Shown in pieces: positions 1 to 9,604 of a stretch of 64,000 nt of DNA (the first letter of the stretch is position 1; each line of letters starts with the position of its first letter). Source of the stretch: Oscillospiraceae bacterium. GTDB lineage: Bacteria; Bacillota; Clostridia; Oscillospirales; Acutalibacteraceae. The position numbers and the translations under genes are program-made. The notes beneath the pieces are model-generated. The model was not told the origin of the DNA and made no database searches. It saw only the letters and a list, made by a program, of their open reading frames with translations. The stretch covers positions 1 to 64,000 of the forward strand of contig SVPY01000009.1 in the NCBI GenBank assembly GCA_015065615.1, written 5' to 3'.

Positions 1-740
1 CACATATCGCAGGAGTTCATTATAAAGGTTTTGCCTACGGCGTTACCTATGCTTTCGCCGGGAACTTCGTTTCTTTCCTCTATAATAGTAAATTCCTCAC
101 CGGGACGCTTCTTCTCCATAAGAGTATATTCCCAGCGGCAGGGCTGAGCACAGTCGCCTCTGTTTGCATCTCTGCCTACTAAGTAGCTGGAAAGCAAACA
201 TCTGCCCGAAAAAGAAACGCACATAGCGCCGTGTACAAAGGCCTCTATTTCTATATCCTCGGGTACTGCTTCTCTTATTTCCTTTATCTCTTTGAAATTA
301 AGCTCTCTTGCAAGCACTATTCTTTTGGCGCCTAAAGCTACGAATGCTTTGGCGGTCTCTTTATTTATTATACCTGCTTGAGTGGAGATATGAATATCAA
401 CACCCTCTGCGTAGGTTTTAGCTAACTGCATAACGCCCAAGTCGGCAACTATAAGACCGTCAACACCGATATTTTTAAGGTGGCTTAAATAAGGGGGAAG
501 ATATTCTATTTCGTTATTGTGAGGCACCGTGTTGCAGGTTACGTATACTTTCACGCCCTTACTGTGGCAGAGCTTTACAGCTTCCTCCAACTCATCATCG
601 GAAAAATTGGAAGGAGCCGTACGCATACCGAAGTTTTTACCTGCAAGATAAACTGCATCCGCGCCGTAAGTGATGGCAGAAATAAGTCTTTCCATATCGC
701 CAACGGGGGAGAGAAGCTCAGGTTTTTTAAAATTAATCAT
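1..740 (-). CDS. Peptidase U32 family protein (3' end cut by window)
   Basis: The start is the ATG at 740 and the frame stays open to the window edge, so about 246 residues are visible and the C-terminus is missing. The protein opens PELLSPVGDMERL, followed by GADAVYLAG, as in U32 proteins. The U32 signature is present as EAFVHGAMC, then GRCLLS, with further cysteines at GDCAQPC. Family knowledge: characterised U32 members of this type (TrhP in Bacillus and E. coli) take part in 5-hydroxyuridine formation at tRNA position 34 and bind an Fe-S cluster through these cysteines. A true protease role is less likely. It is the third gene of a minus-strand operon, 18 nt after the UPF0210 stop. Which U32 subfamily it belongs to cannot be decided from the part visible. 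Confidence 0.9.
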   Translation of the reverse strand, partial: MINFKKPELLSPVGDMERLISAITYGADAVYLAGKNFGMRTAPSNFSDDELEEAVKLCHSKGVKVYVTCNTVPHNNEIEYLPPYLSHLKNIGVDGLIVADLGVMQLAKTYAEGVDIHISTQAGIINKETAKAFVALGAKRIVLARELNFKEIKEIREAVPEDIEIEAFVHGAMCVSFSGRCLLSSYLVGRDANRGDCAQPCRWEYTLMEKKRPGEEFTIIEERNEVPGESIGNAVGKTFIMNSCDM

Positions 741-758
741 ATTCTTACCTATAAACAA

Positions 759-2144
759 TCAGTTTTTTAAGCTCTGCATGGGAGCGGGAATTCTGCCGCC
801 GCGGTTAATAAACTTTGCAGGAGATTTTTTGTTAACTTCCATAATGGGACCGCCGCCTAAAAGACCGCCGAAATTAAGTTCCTCGCCTGCTTTCTTACCA
901 ATAGCGGGAATAAGTCTTACAGCAGTAGTTTTACTGTTTACCATACCGATAGCGGCTTCGTCGGCGATAATACCTGAAAGAATTTCATTCGATACATCAC
1001 CGGGTACTATTATCATATCAAGACCAACCGAGCAAACGGAAGTCATGGCTTCAAGCTTTGTTAAACTTAAAGCTCCGCTTCTTGCCGCGGCAATCATACC
1101 TGCATCCTCAGAAACGGGGATAAATGCGCCTGAAAGACCGCCTACGTGGCTTGACGCCATTACGCCGCCTTTCTTAACTGCGTCATTAAGTAAAGCAAGG
1201 GTAGCTGTAGTGCCGTGTGCGCCGCACTGCTCAAGACCCATCTCTTCAAGGATGTAAGCAACGCTGTCACCGACGGCGGGAGTGGGAGCAAGGGAGAGGT
1301 CAACAATACCGAAGGGAGTGTCAAGTCTCTTTGAAGCTTCCTGAGCAACGAGCTGACCCATTCTTGTAATTTTAAACGCAGTTCTTTTAATAAGCTCTGC
1401 AACCTTACTTATATCATCGGTATCGGAAAGCTTACTGAGAGCGGCTCTTACAACGCCGGGGCCTGAAACACCTACGTTAATAACTCTGTCTGGCTCACCA
1501 ACACCGTGGAATGCACCTGCCATAAAGGGGTTATCCTCGGGTGCGTTACAGAAAACAACCAGCTTTGCCGCGCCTATACATTCTCTGTCTTTAGTTAAAA
1601 CAGCCGCATCCTTAATGGCTTTACCCATCATCTTTACGGCATCCATATTTATACCTGCTTTAGTGGAGCCTACGTTTACGCTGGAGCAAACGAAATCTGT
1701 AGTAGCCAAAGCTTCGGGAATGCTTAAAATAAGCTCCTTATCGCCGCTCGAGAAACCCTTCTGAACCAATGCGGAGTAACCGCCGATAAAGTTAACGCCA
1801 ACTTCCTTTGCGGCTTTATCAAGTGTTTTAGCAAATTTAATGGGGGAGTTGTAGGAAGCGTCGTTTAAGCCGTGAGTCTGGCAGGCTCCTGCAATCATAG
1901 CGATAGGTGTGACGGAAATTCTTTTGTTAACAATCGGAATACCGTACTCCTTACTTATATCCTCGCCTGTTTTTACTAAATTTTCAGCATAACGGCAGAT
2001 CTTATCGTACACCTTATCCGTTGCCCTTTTAATATCGGGGTCAATACAGTCAATAAGACTTATGCCCATGGTTATGGTTCTTACGTCAAGATCCTCGTTG
2101 TCTATCATATTTATGGTTTCAAGTATATCTCTTGTATTAAGCAT
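759..2144 (-). CDS. UPF0210 (PFL/DUF711 family) protein
   Basis: This 461-residue cytosolic protein matches the UPF0210 family over its full usual length, with the N-terminal block [15 protein letters not shown] and a glycine-rich C-terminal half. Its biochemical function is not established. It starts at ATG 2144 behind a GAGG ribosome site and lies 8 nt after the ACT-domain gene. The UPF0237-UPF0210 pairing is a common arrangement in Clostridia and supports a shared, possibly amino-acid-sensing role, which is inference. No membrane segment or signal peptide is visible. Confidence 0.92.
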   Translation of the reverse strand: MLNTRDILETINMIDNEDLDVRTITMGISLIDCIDPDIKRATDKVYDKICRYAENLVKTGEDISKEYGIPIVNKRISVTPIAMIAGACQTHGLNDASYNSPIKFAKTLDKAAKEVGVNFIGGYSALVQKGFSSGDKELILSIPEALATTDFVCSSVNVGSTKAGINMDAVKMMGKAIKDAAVLTKDRECIGAAKLVVFCNAPEDNPFMAGAFHGVGEPDRVINVGVSGPGVVRAALSKLSDTDDISKVAELIKRTAFKITRMGQLVAQEASKRLDTPFGIVDLSLAPTPAVGDSVAYILEEMGLEQCGAHGTTATLALLNDAVKKGGVMASSHVGGLSGAFIPVSEDAGMIAAARSGALSLTKLEAMTSVCSVGLDMIIVPGDVSNEILSGIIADEAAIGMVNSKTTAVRLIPAIGKKAGEELNFGGLLGGGPIMEVNKKSPAKFINRGGRIPAPMQSLKN

Positions 2145-2152
2145 AAATTACC

Positions 2153-2449
2153 TCAAATTCTGTGCATGGAGTTAAATATATCCTCGTGCATTACGTGAAT
2201 TTTCAAACCTTCCTTTTCGCCTAAAGCAACAAGTGAATCGGAAAGCTCAGCAAAACTTACCGTGCATTTTTCTGTATCCACCATCATAATCATAGCAAAT
2301 AAGTCCTGCATAATGGACTGTGTAACCTCAATAACGTTGGCACCGTTTTCTGCGCAAACCGTACTGACCTTTGCAAGAATACCCACTGCATCCTTACCCA
2401 GTACCGTAATAACTGCTTTCATATCAAAATTTAGCCATTGCCCTCGCAA
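2153..2449 (-). CDS. ACT domain-containing protein, UPF0237 family
   Basis: This is a single ACT domain (KAVITVLGKDAVGILAKV...) of about 90 residues, a fold that commonly binds amino acids as a regulatory module. The start is chosen as TTG 2449 because a strong AGGAG sits 6 nt upstream (2456-2460). The mapped promoter (-10 at 2481-2486) also places any transcript start downstream of the in-frame ATG at 2488. The family-typical start is the ATG at 2422 (MKAVITV), but it has only a GAGGG about 18 nt away. It leads the operon with UPF0210 and the U32 gene. The function of this pair is unknown. Confidence 0.85.
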   Translation of the reverse strand: MRGQWLNFDMKAVITVLGKDAVGILAKVSTVCAENGANVIEVTQSIMQDLFAMIMMVDTEKCTVSFAELSDSLVALGEKEGLKIHVMHEDIFNSMHRI

Positions 2450-2480
2450 AGGCTGCTCCTTTTTATAAAAATACATAATA

Positions 2481-2509
2481 ATTATCACTCAAAAACATCA
2501 AATAGTCAA
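2481..2509 (-). promoter_or_regulatory. Sigma-A promoter of the ACT/UPF0210/U32 operon
   Basis: On the minus strand TTGACT (2504-2509) and GATAAT (2481-2486) are separated by 17 nt. The predicted transcript start, near 2474, lies about 25 nt before the TTG start. Confidence 0.7.
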
Positions 2510-2635
2510 TAGAATTAAGAATAAATTAGGGTTAATTTACATTAATAATAAAATAGTTGTTTATTTCTTTAGGATTTTGTGGTAATATAATTATAATTGT
2601 ATTTAATATTTAAATTTTATGGGAAGTATGAAAAT

Positions 2636-3448
2636 ATGATTTATAAAAATATATCGGATCTTCACACACACTGCGAGTTTTCTTTCGATAGTTCGGAAGC
2701 TCCCGATAAGATGCTTAAAAGAGCAGAGGAATTAAATTTAAAATACTACGCTTTAACAGACCATTGCGAGTGCCACGTATATTTTAAGGATAAAGTATAT
2801 GAAGATATGGACAGAGCCTATAAATGGATGAGCGAAGCGCAAAAGGAATATAAAGGCCCCGTTAAATTTTTAAAGGGTATTGAACTGGGTCAGCCTTCTC
2901 AGGATATGAAAGCGGCTCTTCATGCTTTAAACGGCAGAGAATACGATATAGTTCTGGGGTCACTTCATAATATTAAAGACGAAGAGGATTTCTTCTTCTG
3001 GCACAGAATGAGTATGGACGTGGATTACGGTCTTGACAGATATTTCCGCGAAATTTTAGAAATGCTTGATAATAAAATTTTCGACTCCTTAACTCATTTA
3101 ACTTACCCTGCAAGATACATCTACTGCGAATGCGGCGAGGATATCAATTATAAGAGATACATCGCGCAGGTTGAAGAGGTGCTTAAGAAATTAATTAAAA
3201 AGGGCTGCGCTTTGGAAGTCAATATGAAAAAAGACTTTATAAAGCTTTACGATATTCATCCCGATATTGAAATATTCAAAATGTATAAAAGCTTAGGCGG
3301 CCGGCTTGTTACAATAGGCAGCGACGCCCACGATACAGCCTTTTTAGGCCACGGTATGAACGAAGCTTTGGATATGCTTAAAAATATAGGCTTCGATTCA
3401 TATACGGTATTTGAAAAGCGTAAACCAATACAGATTGCAATTGAGTAA
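2636..3448 (+). CDS. PHP domain phosphatase, histidinol-phosphatase (HisK)-like
   Basis: This 270-residue PHP-superfamily metal-dependent phosphoesterase carries the metal-binding motifs SDLHTHCEFSFD at the N-terminus, ALTDHCE, KGIELGQ, LGSLHNI and the C-terminal IGSDAHD. The layout resembles HisJ/HisK histidinol phosphatases, which act in histidine synthesis. No other his gene is in the window, so a different phosphate ester substrate is possible. The start is set at ATG 2636 behind GGGAAG. A longer in-frame ATG at 2597 lacks a ribosome site. A TATAAT-like -10 lies at 2586-2591, but the -35 is poor. Confidence 0.85.
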   Translation: MIYKNISDLHTHCEFSFDSSEAPDKMLKRAEELNLKYYALTDHCECHVYFKDKVYEDMDRAYKWMSEAQKEYKGPVKFLKGIELGQPSQDMKAALHALNGREYDIVLGSLHNIKDEEDFFFWHRMSMDVDYGLDRYFREILEMLDNKIFDSLTHLTYPARYIYCECGEDINYKRYIAQVEEVLKKLIKKGCALEVNMKKDFIKLYDIHPDIEIFKMYKSLGGRLVTIGSDAHDTAFLGHGMNEALDMLKNIGFDSYTVFEKRKPIQIAIE

Positions 3449-3490
3449 TAAACTAAAAATCTAATTAATCTCACCCGAAAGGATAATAAC

Positions 3491-3991
3491 ATGAACGCTA
3501 AGAAAGAAAAACTTTTAAACATATTAAGTGAAAACGCACAGCTTACAAATGAGCAGTTAGCTGTTATGATAGACGAAAGTCCCGAATTTGTAAAAGAAGC
3601 AAAGAAGTCATTCGAAAAAGAGGGCATCATAAAAGGCTACAACACCCTTATTAACTGGGAAAAATTCGGCAAGCAGACAGCTTCTGCCATTATAGAATTA
3701 AAGGTAACTCCCCAGAGAAATACGGGCTTTGATGAGATAGCTGCAAGAATCATGGAATTCCCCGAGGTTGAGTTCGTTTACCTGATGTCGGGCGGTTTCG
3801 ATTTGGCTGTTATGGTAAACGCCGCAACTATGGCGGACGTTGCTATGTTCGTTGCTAAGCGCCTTGCGCCCATCGGCGGTATTCTTTCCACAGCCACACA
3901 CTTCGTTCTTACAAGATATAAGGATGGCGGCAAGGTATTTGCAAACGATGAAGAAGAGATAGACGAGAGAGGAAGCAACCTTTGTGATTGA
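3491..3991 (+). CDS. Lrp/AsnC family transcriptional regulator
   Basis: The 166 residues comprise an N-terminal winged helix (LLNILSENAQLTNEQLAVMI) and a C-terminal RAM/ACT-like effector domain with the conserved block EFVYLMSGGFDLAVMV. Such proteins bind amino acids and control amino-acid metabolism genes. The stop overlaps the GTG start of the aminotransferase by 8 nt, so the two are translationally coupled and the aminotransferase is a likely target or partner. The C-terminal tail is acidic (NDEEEIDERG). Confidence 0.93.
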   Translation: MNAKKEKLLNILSENAQLTNEQLAVMIDESPEFVKEAKKSFEKEGIIKGYNTLINWEKFGKQTASAIIELKVTPQRNTGFDEIAARIMEFPEVEFVYLMSGGFDLAVMVNAATMADVAMFVAKRLAPIGGILSTATHFVLTRYKDGGKVFANDEEEIDERGSNLCD

Positions 3992-5168
3992 TTACAGCAC
4001 TAAAATTAACCCCACACTTAAAAATATAAAACCCTCAGGCATACGTAAGTTTTTCGATATTGCCAACGAGCTTGAGGACGTTATTTCCCTCTCTGTGGGT
4101 GAGCCTGATTTTCACACACCCTGGCACATAAGAGAAGAGGGTATATATTCACTTGAAAAGGGCAGAACGCGCTATACACCCAATAAAGGTTTTATTAAAT
4201 TGCGCGAGGAAATAAGTGCCTACTTAAAACGTAAATTCAGCCTCGAGTATTCTGCCGAAAAAGAAATTCTCGTTACCGTAGGCGGAAGTGAAGCCATTGA
4301 CCTTTGCATCCGCGCGCTTATCAGTAAAGGCGACGAGGTTCTTATTCCCGAGCCAAGCTTCGTTTGCTACGTGCCTATCACGCAGATGGCAGGTGGCATG
4401 CCCGTTACCTTAAAAACAACTGCCGAAAATAAATTCAAATTAATGGCAGAAGATTTAGAAAAAGCGGTAACCGAGAAAACAAAGCTTCTTGTACTCCCTT
4501 ACCCCAATAACCCCACAGGCGGTATTATGGAAAGGGATGAGCTTAAGGCTATTGCCGATTTTGCAATTAAGCACGATTTGATTATTTTAAGCGACGAAAT
4601 TTACGCTGAGCTCACTTACACGGGTAAGCGCCACGTTTCAATTGCCGAGCTTCCCGGTATGAAGGAGAGAACGGTTATTGTAAACGGTTTCTCAAAATCA
4701 CATTCTATGACCGGCTGGCGAATGGGCTACGCTGTAGGTCCTTCCGAAATTATTTCCCCCATGACCAAGCTTCACCAGTTTGCCATTATGAGCGCACCCA
4801 CTATGAGCCAGTACGCCGCTATCGAAGCTTTAAAAAACGGCGACGAGGATATTGAGAAGATGCGCGCCGAGTACGATATGCGAAGAAGACTTATTGTGGA
4901 CGGTCTTAATAAAATGGGTCTTGAATGTTTCGAGCCCGAAGGCGCCTTCTATGTGTTCCCCTCTATTAAATCCACAGGTCTCACGTCGCAGGAATTCTGT
5001 GAAAAGCTTATTTACAGTAAGCACGTAGCAGTAGTACCGGGTGACGCATTCGGTGAGAGCGGCGAAGGCTTTGTAAGAATTTCCTACTGCTATTCTATTA
5101 ACCATATAACCGAAGCCTTGGAGAGAATGCAGGCATTCCTTTCTGAGCTTAAGGAAGGTAAAATTTAA
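3984..5168 (+). CDS. Pyridoxal-phosphate-dependent class I/II aminotransferase
   Basis: This 394-residue fold-type I aminotransferase contains SVGEPDFHTP, the PLP pocket VTVGGSEAIDL, PYPNNPTGG, SDEIYAEL and the Schiff-base lysine in VNGFSKSHSMTGWRMGY. It resembles the PatA/aromatic aminotransferase group, but the exact amino-acid substrate cannot be read from sequence. It starts at GTG 3984, inside the end of the Lrp gene, and its stop shares one base with the following DUF362 gene. The overlaps imply one operon. Confidence 0.93.
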   Translation: MIDYSTKINPTLKNIKPSGIRKFFDIANELEDVISLSVGEPDFHTPWHIREEGIYSLEKGRTRYTPNKGFIKLREEISAYLKRKFSLEYSAEKEILVTVGGSEAIDLCIRALISKGDEVLIPEPSFVCYVPITQMAGGMPVTLKTTAENKFKLMAEDLEKAVTEKTKLLVLPYPNNPTGGIMERDELKAIADFAIKHDLIILSDEIYAELTYTGKRHVSIAELPGMKERTVIVNGFSKSHSMTGWRMGYAVGPSEIISPMTKLHQFAIMSAPTMSQYAAIEALKNGDEDIEKMRAEYDMRRRLIVDGLNKMGLECFEPEGAFYVFPSIKSTGLTSQEFCEKLIYSKHVAVVPGDAFGESGEGFVRISYCYSINHITEALERMQAFLSELKEGKI

Positions 5169-6295
5169 TGGATAAAGTTTTCTTAAAGAAAATTGAAAAT
5201 TACAGTATAGACGAACTTAAAGCTATATATTCCGAAATTTTCGCGGAAATTAATCTCGGCGAGAAAATCAAAAAGGGTATGACCGTAGTTATAAAGCCCA
5301 ATCTTGTTATTAAGTCTAAACCCGAAAGCGGAATTATAACCCATCCTTTTGTGGTGGCTGCGGTGGGTATTCTTGTTAAAGAGATGGGAGCAGAGGTGCT
5401 TATCGCCGAAAGCAGCGGCGGACCTTTTACTTCCACCACCTGTAAAATGATATTCGGTAGCGCAGGCTATAAGGATATAGCGGAAAAATACGGCTTTAAG
5501 CTCTATACAGATGCTGAACACGGCATAGTAAATATCAAAAATCCTCTTATCTGCAGTGAGCTTTCAGTTATAAGACCCTATATAAATGCGGACTTCGTAA
5601 TAGATATAGCTAAATTAAAGTCCCACTGTATGACGGGTATTTCGGGTGCAGTAAAAAATCTTTTCGGCGTTGTGCCGGGATTGATGAAACCCGAGCTTCA
5701 TTGCCGTTTTCCCGATGAAAATGATTTTGTTAAAATGCTTACTGATATTTGTGAGTACGTTAAGCCAAGCCTTTGCATAATGGATGCTGTTGAAGGTCTT
5801 GAAGGCGACGGCCCCACAGGCGGCATCAAGAGAAAAATGGGATTTACCGCAGTAAGCGAAAATCCCTACGCCCTCGATTTCGTCTGTGCAAATATAATAG
5901 GTATGGTTCCCGAAAACATCAAAATGATAAAGCTCTGGATGGATAAGGGACTTTCTCCTAAGAGCCTTTCGGAAGTTATATTAAATGATAATATCGAAAA
6001 ATACCTGCAGAAGGATTTTATAATGCCTAAAAGCAAGAATACCGATATGATCGAGCGCCTGCCTAAATTTTTAAGACCTATTGCAAATAAACTCGCAACA
6101 CCGAAGCCCGTTATAGATACTAAAAAATGTATAGGCTGCGGCAAGTGCAGTGAAAGCTGCCCTCAGCATACCATTGAAATTAAGGATAAAAAGGCAGTTA
6201 TAAATTACAAAAACTGTATCAAATGTTTCTGCTGCCACGAAATGTGCCCCATGCACGTTATAGACATCAAGCGCCTTAAAATTTTTAATTTTTAA
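5168..6295 (+). CDS. DUF362 protein with C-terminal 2x[4Fe-4S] ferredoxin domain
   Basis: The 375 residues comprise an N-terminal DUF362 domain (VIKPNLVIKSKPESG, then SGAVKNLFGVVPG) followed by a bacterial-type ferredoxin domain. The ferredoxin has two cysteine sets, CIGCGKCSESCP and CIKCFCCHEMCP. The protein is probably a cytosolic iron-sulfur protein, perhaps an electron carrier or maturation factor, but no DUF362 protein of this type is well characterised. The ATG overlaps the aminotransferase stop by one base, so it belongs to the Lrp-aminotransferase operon. A redox role linked to the aminotransferase product is only inference. Confidence 0.9.
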   Translation: MDKVFLKKIENYSIDELKAIYSEIFAEINLGEKIKKGMTVVIKPNLVIKSKPESGIITHPFVVAAVGILVKEMGAEVLIAESSGGPFTSTTCKMIFGSAGYKDIAEKYGFKLYTDAEHGIVNIKNPLICSELSVIRPYINADFVIDIAKLKSHCMTGISGAVKNLFGVVPGLMKPELHCRFPDENDFVKMLTDICEYVKPSLCIMDAVEGLEGDGPTGGIKRKMGFTAVSENPYALDFVCANIIGMVPENIKMIKLWMDKGLSPKSLSEVILNDNIEKYLQKDFIMPKSKNTDMIERLPKFLRPIANKLATPKPVIDTKKCIGCGKCSESCPQHTIEIKDKKAVINYKNCIKCFCCHEMCPMHVIDIKRLKIFNF

Positions 6296-6334
6296 GGCAG
6301 AGCTTTATTAAAAAATTAAAAGGAACTTATAAAA

Positions 6335-7183
6335 ATGATCATTAATGCTCACGCCAAAATCAACCTTACCCTTGATATTACAAGAAAGAGAAGCGACGGT
6401 TACCACGATATCAGTACTATAATGCAGTCCATCTCTCTTTGTGACGAGCTTGAACTTGCAAAGAATAAGGACGGAAAAATTAAAATTTCCTGCAATAAGC
6501 GCGGTATACCTACGGACGAGCGTAACTCAGCCTACAAGGCAGCCAGAGCAATATTGGATTACTGCAATATCACCGATATGGGTGTAAACATCTTCATCAA
6601 TAAGCGTGTGCCCGTTGAAGCGGGTATGGGCGGCGGCAGTGCCGATGCTGCTGCAGTACTTATGGCAATGAATAAGCTCTTTGATTTGCAGCTTACCGAA
6701 AGCGTGCTTGTTGATATTGCTGCAGGAATCGGTGCGGACGTGCCCTTCTGCCTTTTAGGCGGCACAAAAAGATGTGAAGGTATAGGCGACGTTATGAAGG
6801 ACGTAAGCCCCCTGCCCGATTGCTTAATACTTATCTGTAAACCTCCCGTAGGCGTAAGTACTGCTCTTGCTTACAGCGAAAGCGATAAATACCCTCAGGA
6901 CGGCAGCTTTATGACTCCTTTAATGGAGAAAGCTCTTGAGACGGGTGATATCAATAAGGTCACAGAGTGTATAGGAAACCGTTTCGACGATATCCTCCAG
7001 ATTCCCGACGTACAGATAATTAAAGCATTAATGAACGAGTACGGCGCAATAAAATCCAGTATGACAGGCAGCGGCAGCGCAGTATTCGGTATTTTTACCG
7101 ATGAAATAAAAATACAGGAAGCATACGAGATTATAAAAAATTACGGCGACGTATTCATCACAAGACCCATGACCAAAGCTTAA
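6335..7183 (+). CDS. ispE: 4-diphosphocytidyl-2-C-methyl-D-erythritol kinase
   Basis: This 282-residue GHMP kinase phosphorylates CDP-methylerythritol in the MEP isoprenoid pathway. The N-terminal AHAKINLTLDI block, the glycine-rich ATP loop PVEAGMGGGSADAAAVL and the C-terminal MTGSGSAVFGI are all present, and the length is normal. It follows DUF362 by 39 nt and ends before a strong intrinsic terminator. Confidence 0.96.
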   Translation: MIINAHAKINLTLDITRKRSDGYHDISTIMQSISLCDELELAKNKDGKIKISCNKRGIPTDERNSAYKAARAILDYCNITDMGVNIFINKRVPVEAGMGGGSADAAAVLMAMNKLFDLQLTESVLVDIAAGIGADVPFCLLGGTKRCEGIGDVMKDVSPLPDCLILICKPPVGVSTALAYSESDKYPQDGSFMTPLMEKALETGDINKVTECIGNRFDDILQIPDVQIIKALMNEYGAIKSSMTGSGSAVFGIFTDEIKIQEAYEIIKNYGDVFITRPMTKA

Positions 7184-7210
7184 AATTTTTACGGTTAATA
7201 TAAAATTAAA

Positions 7211-7243
7211 GACCTGAAGTGAATTAAACTTCAGGTCTTTTTC
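7211..7243 (+). terminator. Intrinsic terminator after ispE
   Basis: A perfect 10-bp stem, GACCTGAAGT / ACTTCAGGTC, with loop GAATTAA is followed by TTTTTC. On the opposite strand the stem is followed by TTTAATTTTA, so it may also stop glnN transcripts. Confidence 0.9.
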
Positions 7244-7290
7244 GTTTCGTTTAGTTTAGTTTGGTATGGTTTGGCGTGGTTTAGTTTAAT
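7241..7290. repeat. Degenerate pentanucleotide tract, ten units of TTNGT type
   Basis: Read in steps of five, the tract is ttcgt ttcgt ttagt ttagt ttggt atggt ttggc gtggt ttagt ttaat. It fills the space between the terminator and the glnN stop codon and looks like a decayed short tandem repeat made by slipped-strand replication. No coding role is visible. Confidence 0.7.
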
Positions 7291-9389
7291 TAAACTTTAA
7301 ACATTAAATCGCCGTAAGTGGGGTAGGGCCAAAGCTCACTTGAAACCATAGTTTCCATACTGTCAACAGCTTCTCTTAAAAGCTCCATAACGGGTAAAAT
7401 GCTGTCGCGGTAATGTTTTGCTAATTCTAATACCTTTCCGTCGAATTCTTTACCCTTTTCAAGGTTAGAATCAAGTAAGTTAGCAAGGGAGTAAGCTTTA
7501 TCAAGAAGTGTGGAAAGCTTTTTGATAATATCCGTTTCGCTTAAGCAGGGCATATCGGGGAATAAGTTCTTCTTAAGTGAAAGCTCTTTGCAAAGATTGC
7601 TTATATATTTATTTACTGCGGGATAAATATCACGGCGGAACATCTGGAGCATTGTTAAAGCTTCAATGTTTAAGGTTTTGCTGTAGTTATCTATTATAAC
7701 GTCGTGACGACTCTTAAGCTCTACCGCCGTATAAATTTTATGGGACGTGAAGAGGTCGATGCTCTTCTTGGAAATATAGTGGGGAAGAGCGTCAACGGTT
7801 GTTTTAAGGTTATAAAGACCGCGTCTTTCTGCTTCCTTTACCCATGCGTCGCTGTAGCCGTCGCCGTTGAAAATAATTCTCTTGTGGTTCTTATATACTC
7901 TCTTAATAAGCTCGTTGAGCTCTCTTGAAAAGTCGTCTGCATTTTCAAGAATATCGGCAAACTGCTTTAATTCTTCCGTAACTATGGTGTTCATAATTAC
8001 GTTGGTGCAGGCAATTGACATTGAAGAGCCAAGCATTCTGAATTCGAACTTGTTACCTGTGAAGGCGAAAGGAGAAGTACGGTTTCTGTCGGTTGTATCT
8101 TTAGGAAGATTCGGCAGAGCTGTAACGCCTATCTGCATGTGCGTACTGCCGGGGCCTTCGTAGGAATCGTTATGCTCTATGGCTTCCAATATACCCGTAA
8201 GCTCATCACCGAGGAAAATAGATACTATAGCGGGAGGAGCTTCGTGAGCGCCCAAACGTAAATCGTTGCCCGCTGAGGCTGCGGATACACGGAGTAATTC
8301 CTGATATTCGTCAACAGCCTTAATAACTGCAACGAGGAATAAAAGGAACTGAGCGTTTTCCTGAGGGTGCTTACCGGGGTTAAGTAAGTTTTTACCGGAA
8401 TCAGTAGTAATTGACCAGTTATTGTGCTTACCGGAGCCTGTAGCTTTACCGAAGGGTTTTTCGTGAAGAAGGCATACTAAATCGTGCTTTTTAGCTACGT
8501 TCTTCATTATTTCCATTGTAAGCTGGTTGTGGTCTGTGGCAATATTTGTTGTTGTGAAAATAGGAGCCAATTCGTGCTGAGCGGGGGCTGCTTCGTTGTG
8601 CTTTGTTTTAGCAAGAATGCCAAGCTTCCAGAGCTCTTCATCAAGTTCCTTCATATAAGCCATTACTCTTGGCTTAATAGCGCCGAAGTAGTGATCGTCC
8701 ATCTCCTGACCCTTGGGAGCTTTTGCGCCGTAGAGAGTTCTGCCGCAGAATAAAAGGTCATCACGCTTATCGAAAAGCTTCTTATCAACAAGGAAGTATT
8801 CCTGCTCGGCGCCAACGGTTGTGGTTACCTTTTTTGTATAAATATCACCGAAAAGTCTTAAAATTCTGAGAGCCTGTACGTTTAAAGCTTCCATTGATTT
8901 TAAGAGGGGCGTCTTCTTGTCAAGAACTTCGCCGCCGTAGGAGCAGAAAGCCGTGGGAATGCAAAGGGAACCGTCCTTGATAAAAGCATAGGATGTGGGG
9001 TCCCAGGTTGTATAGCCTCTTGCTTCAAAAGTTGCTCTTAAACCGCCTGAAGGGAAGGATGAAGCGTCGGGCTCGCCTTTAATAAGCTCCTTACCGGAAA
9101 ACTCCATAATTATTCTGCCGTCAGCAGTAGGGGAGATGAAGCTGTCGTGCTTTTCGGCGGTGATGCCCGTCATAGGCTGGAACCAGTGGGTGTAGTGGGT
9201 TGCACCCTTTTCAATAGCCCAATCCTTCATAGCATTGGCTACTGCGTTGGCAACGGTAATATCAAGGCTTTTGCCGCTGTCGATAGTTTTTCTGAGAGAT
9301 TTATAAATATCTTTCGGGAGCCTTCTCTGCATTATGTCATCGTTAAAAACAAGGCTGCCGAAAAGTTCGGGTATATCGTGGTGGCTCAT
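7290..9389 (-). CDS. glnN: Type III glutamine synthetase
   Basis: This 699-residue enzyme makes glutamine from glutamate, ammonia and ATP. The length and motifs fit the GSIII/GlnN class and not GlnA: an N-terminal [15 protein letters not shown], then [44 protein letters not shown] and [14 protein letters not shown] is typical of Bacteroidetes, cyanobacteria and some Clostridia. It is transcribed alone from its own promoter. It matters here because the adjacent CarA appears unable to use glutamine, so this organism may route ammonia separately into glutamine and carbamoyl phosphate. Confidence 0.96.
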   Translation of the reverse strand: MSHHDIPELFGSLVFNDDIMQRRLPKDIYKSLRKTIDSGKSLDITVANAVANAMKDWAIEKGATHYTHWFQPMTGITAEKHDSFISPTADGRIIMEFSGKELIKGEPDASSFPSGGLRATFEARGYTTWDPTSYAFIKDGSLCIPTAFCSYGGEVLDKKTPLLKSMEALNVQALRILRLFGDIYTKKVTTTVGAEQEYFLVDKKLFDKRDDLLFCGRTLYGAKAPKGQEMDDHYFGAIKPRVMAYMKELDEELWKLGILAKTKHNEAAPAQHELAPIFTTTNIATDHNQLTMEIMKNVAKKHDLVCLLHEKPFGKATGSGKHNNWSITTDSGKNLLNPGKHPQENAQFLLFLVAVIKAVDEYQELLRVSAASAGNDLRLGAHEAPPAIVSIFLGDELTGILEAIEHNDSYEGPGSTHMQIGVTALPNLPKDTTDRNRTSPFAFTGNKFEFRMLGSSMSIACTNVIMNTIVTEELKQFADILENADDFSRELNELIKRVYKNHKRIIFNGDGYSDAWVKEAERRGLYNLKTTVDALPHYISKKSIDLFTSHKIYTAVELKSRHDVIIDNYSKTLNIEALTMLQMFRRDIYPAVNKYISNLCKELSLKKNLFPDMPCLSETDIIKKLSTLLDKAYSLANLLDSNLEKGKEFDGKVLELAKHYRDSILPVMELLREAVDSMETMVSSELWPYPTYGDLMFKV

Positions 9390-9445
9390 ATATGTACTTT
9401 CCTTTCAAAGAAATTAGCTGTAATCAATCTAATAAACCAACGATA

Positions 9446-9475
9446 ATTTTATTACAAAACATGACCTTTTGTCAA
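9446..9475 (-). promoter_or_regulatory. Promoter of glnN
   Basis: On the minus strand a perfect TTGACA (9470-9475) and TAAAAT (9446-9451) are separated by 18 nt, about 57 nt before the glnN ATG. No clear GlnR-type palindrome was recognised. The 9390-9777 gap otherwise holds only this site, the two carA promoter elements and AT-rich sequence. Confidence 0.65.
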
Positions 9476-9595
9476 TAATTTAACGCTTTTATAAGGCTTG
9501 ATTTTTAAAGATTGGAAATAAAGACAAATTTAAAAAATTTTTTGCGTGAATTTTATGGAATTTTTAAAGCATAGCTTTTAAAATACTTCTTTTTG

Positions 9596-9604
9596 TGGTA
9601 TAAT
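9596..9604 (+). promoter_or_regulatory. Possible upstream extended -10 element for carA
   Basis: TGGTATAAT forms an extended -10 preceded by TTTTG, with no good -35. It could give a longer carA leader transcript. The neighbouring strong promoter at 9679-9707 is better supported. Confidence 0.35.

Noticed and set aside
670-1402. Long frames opposite or within the UPF0210 gene
   Set aside because: No ribosome sites or family features; the UPF0210 frame accounts for the region.
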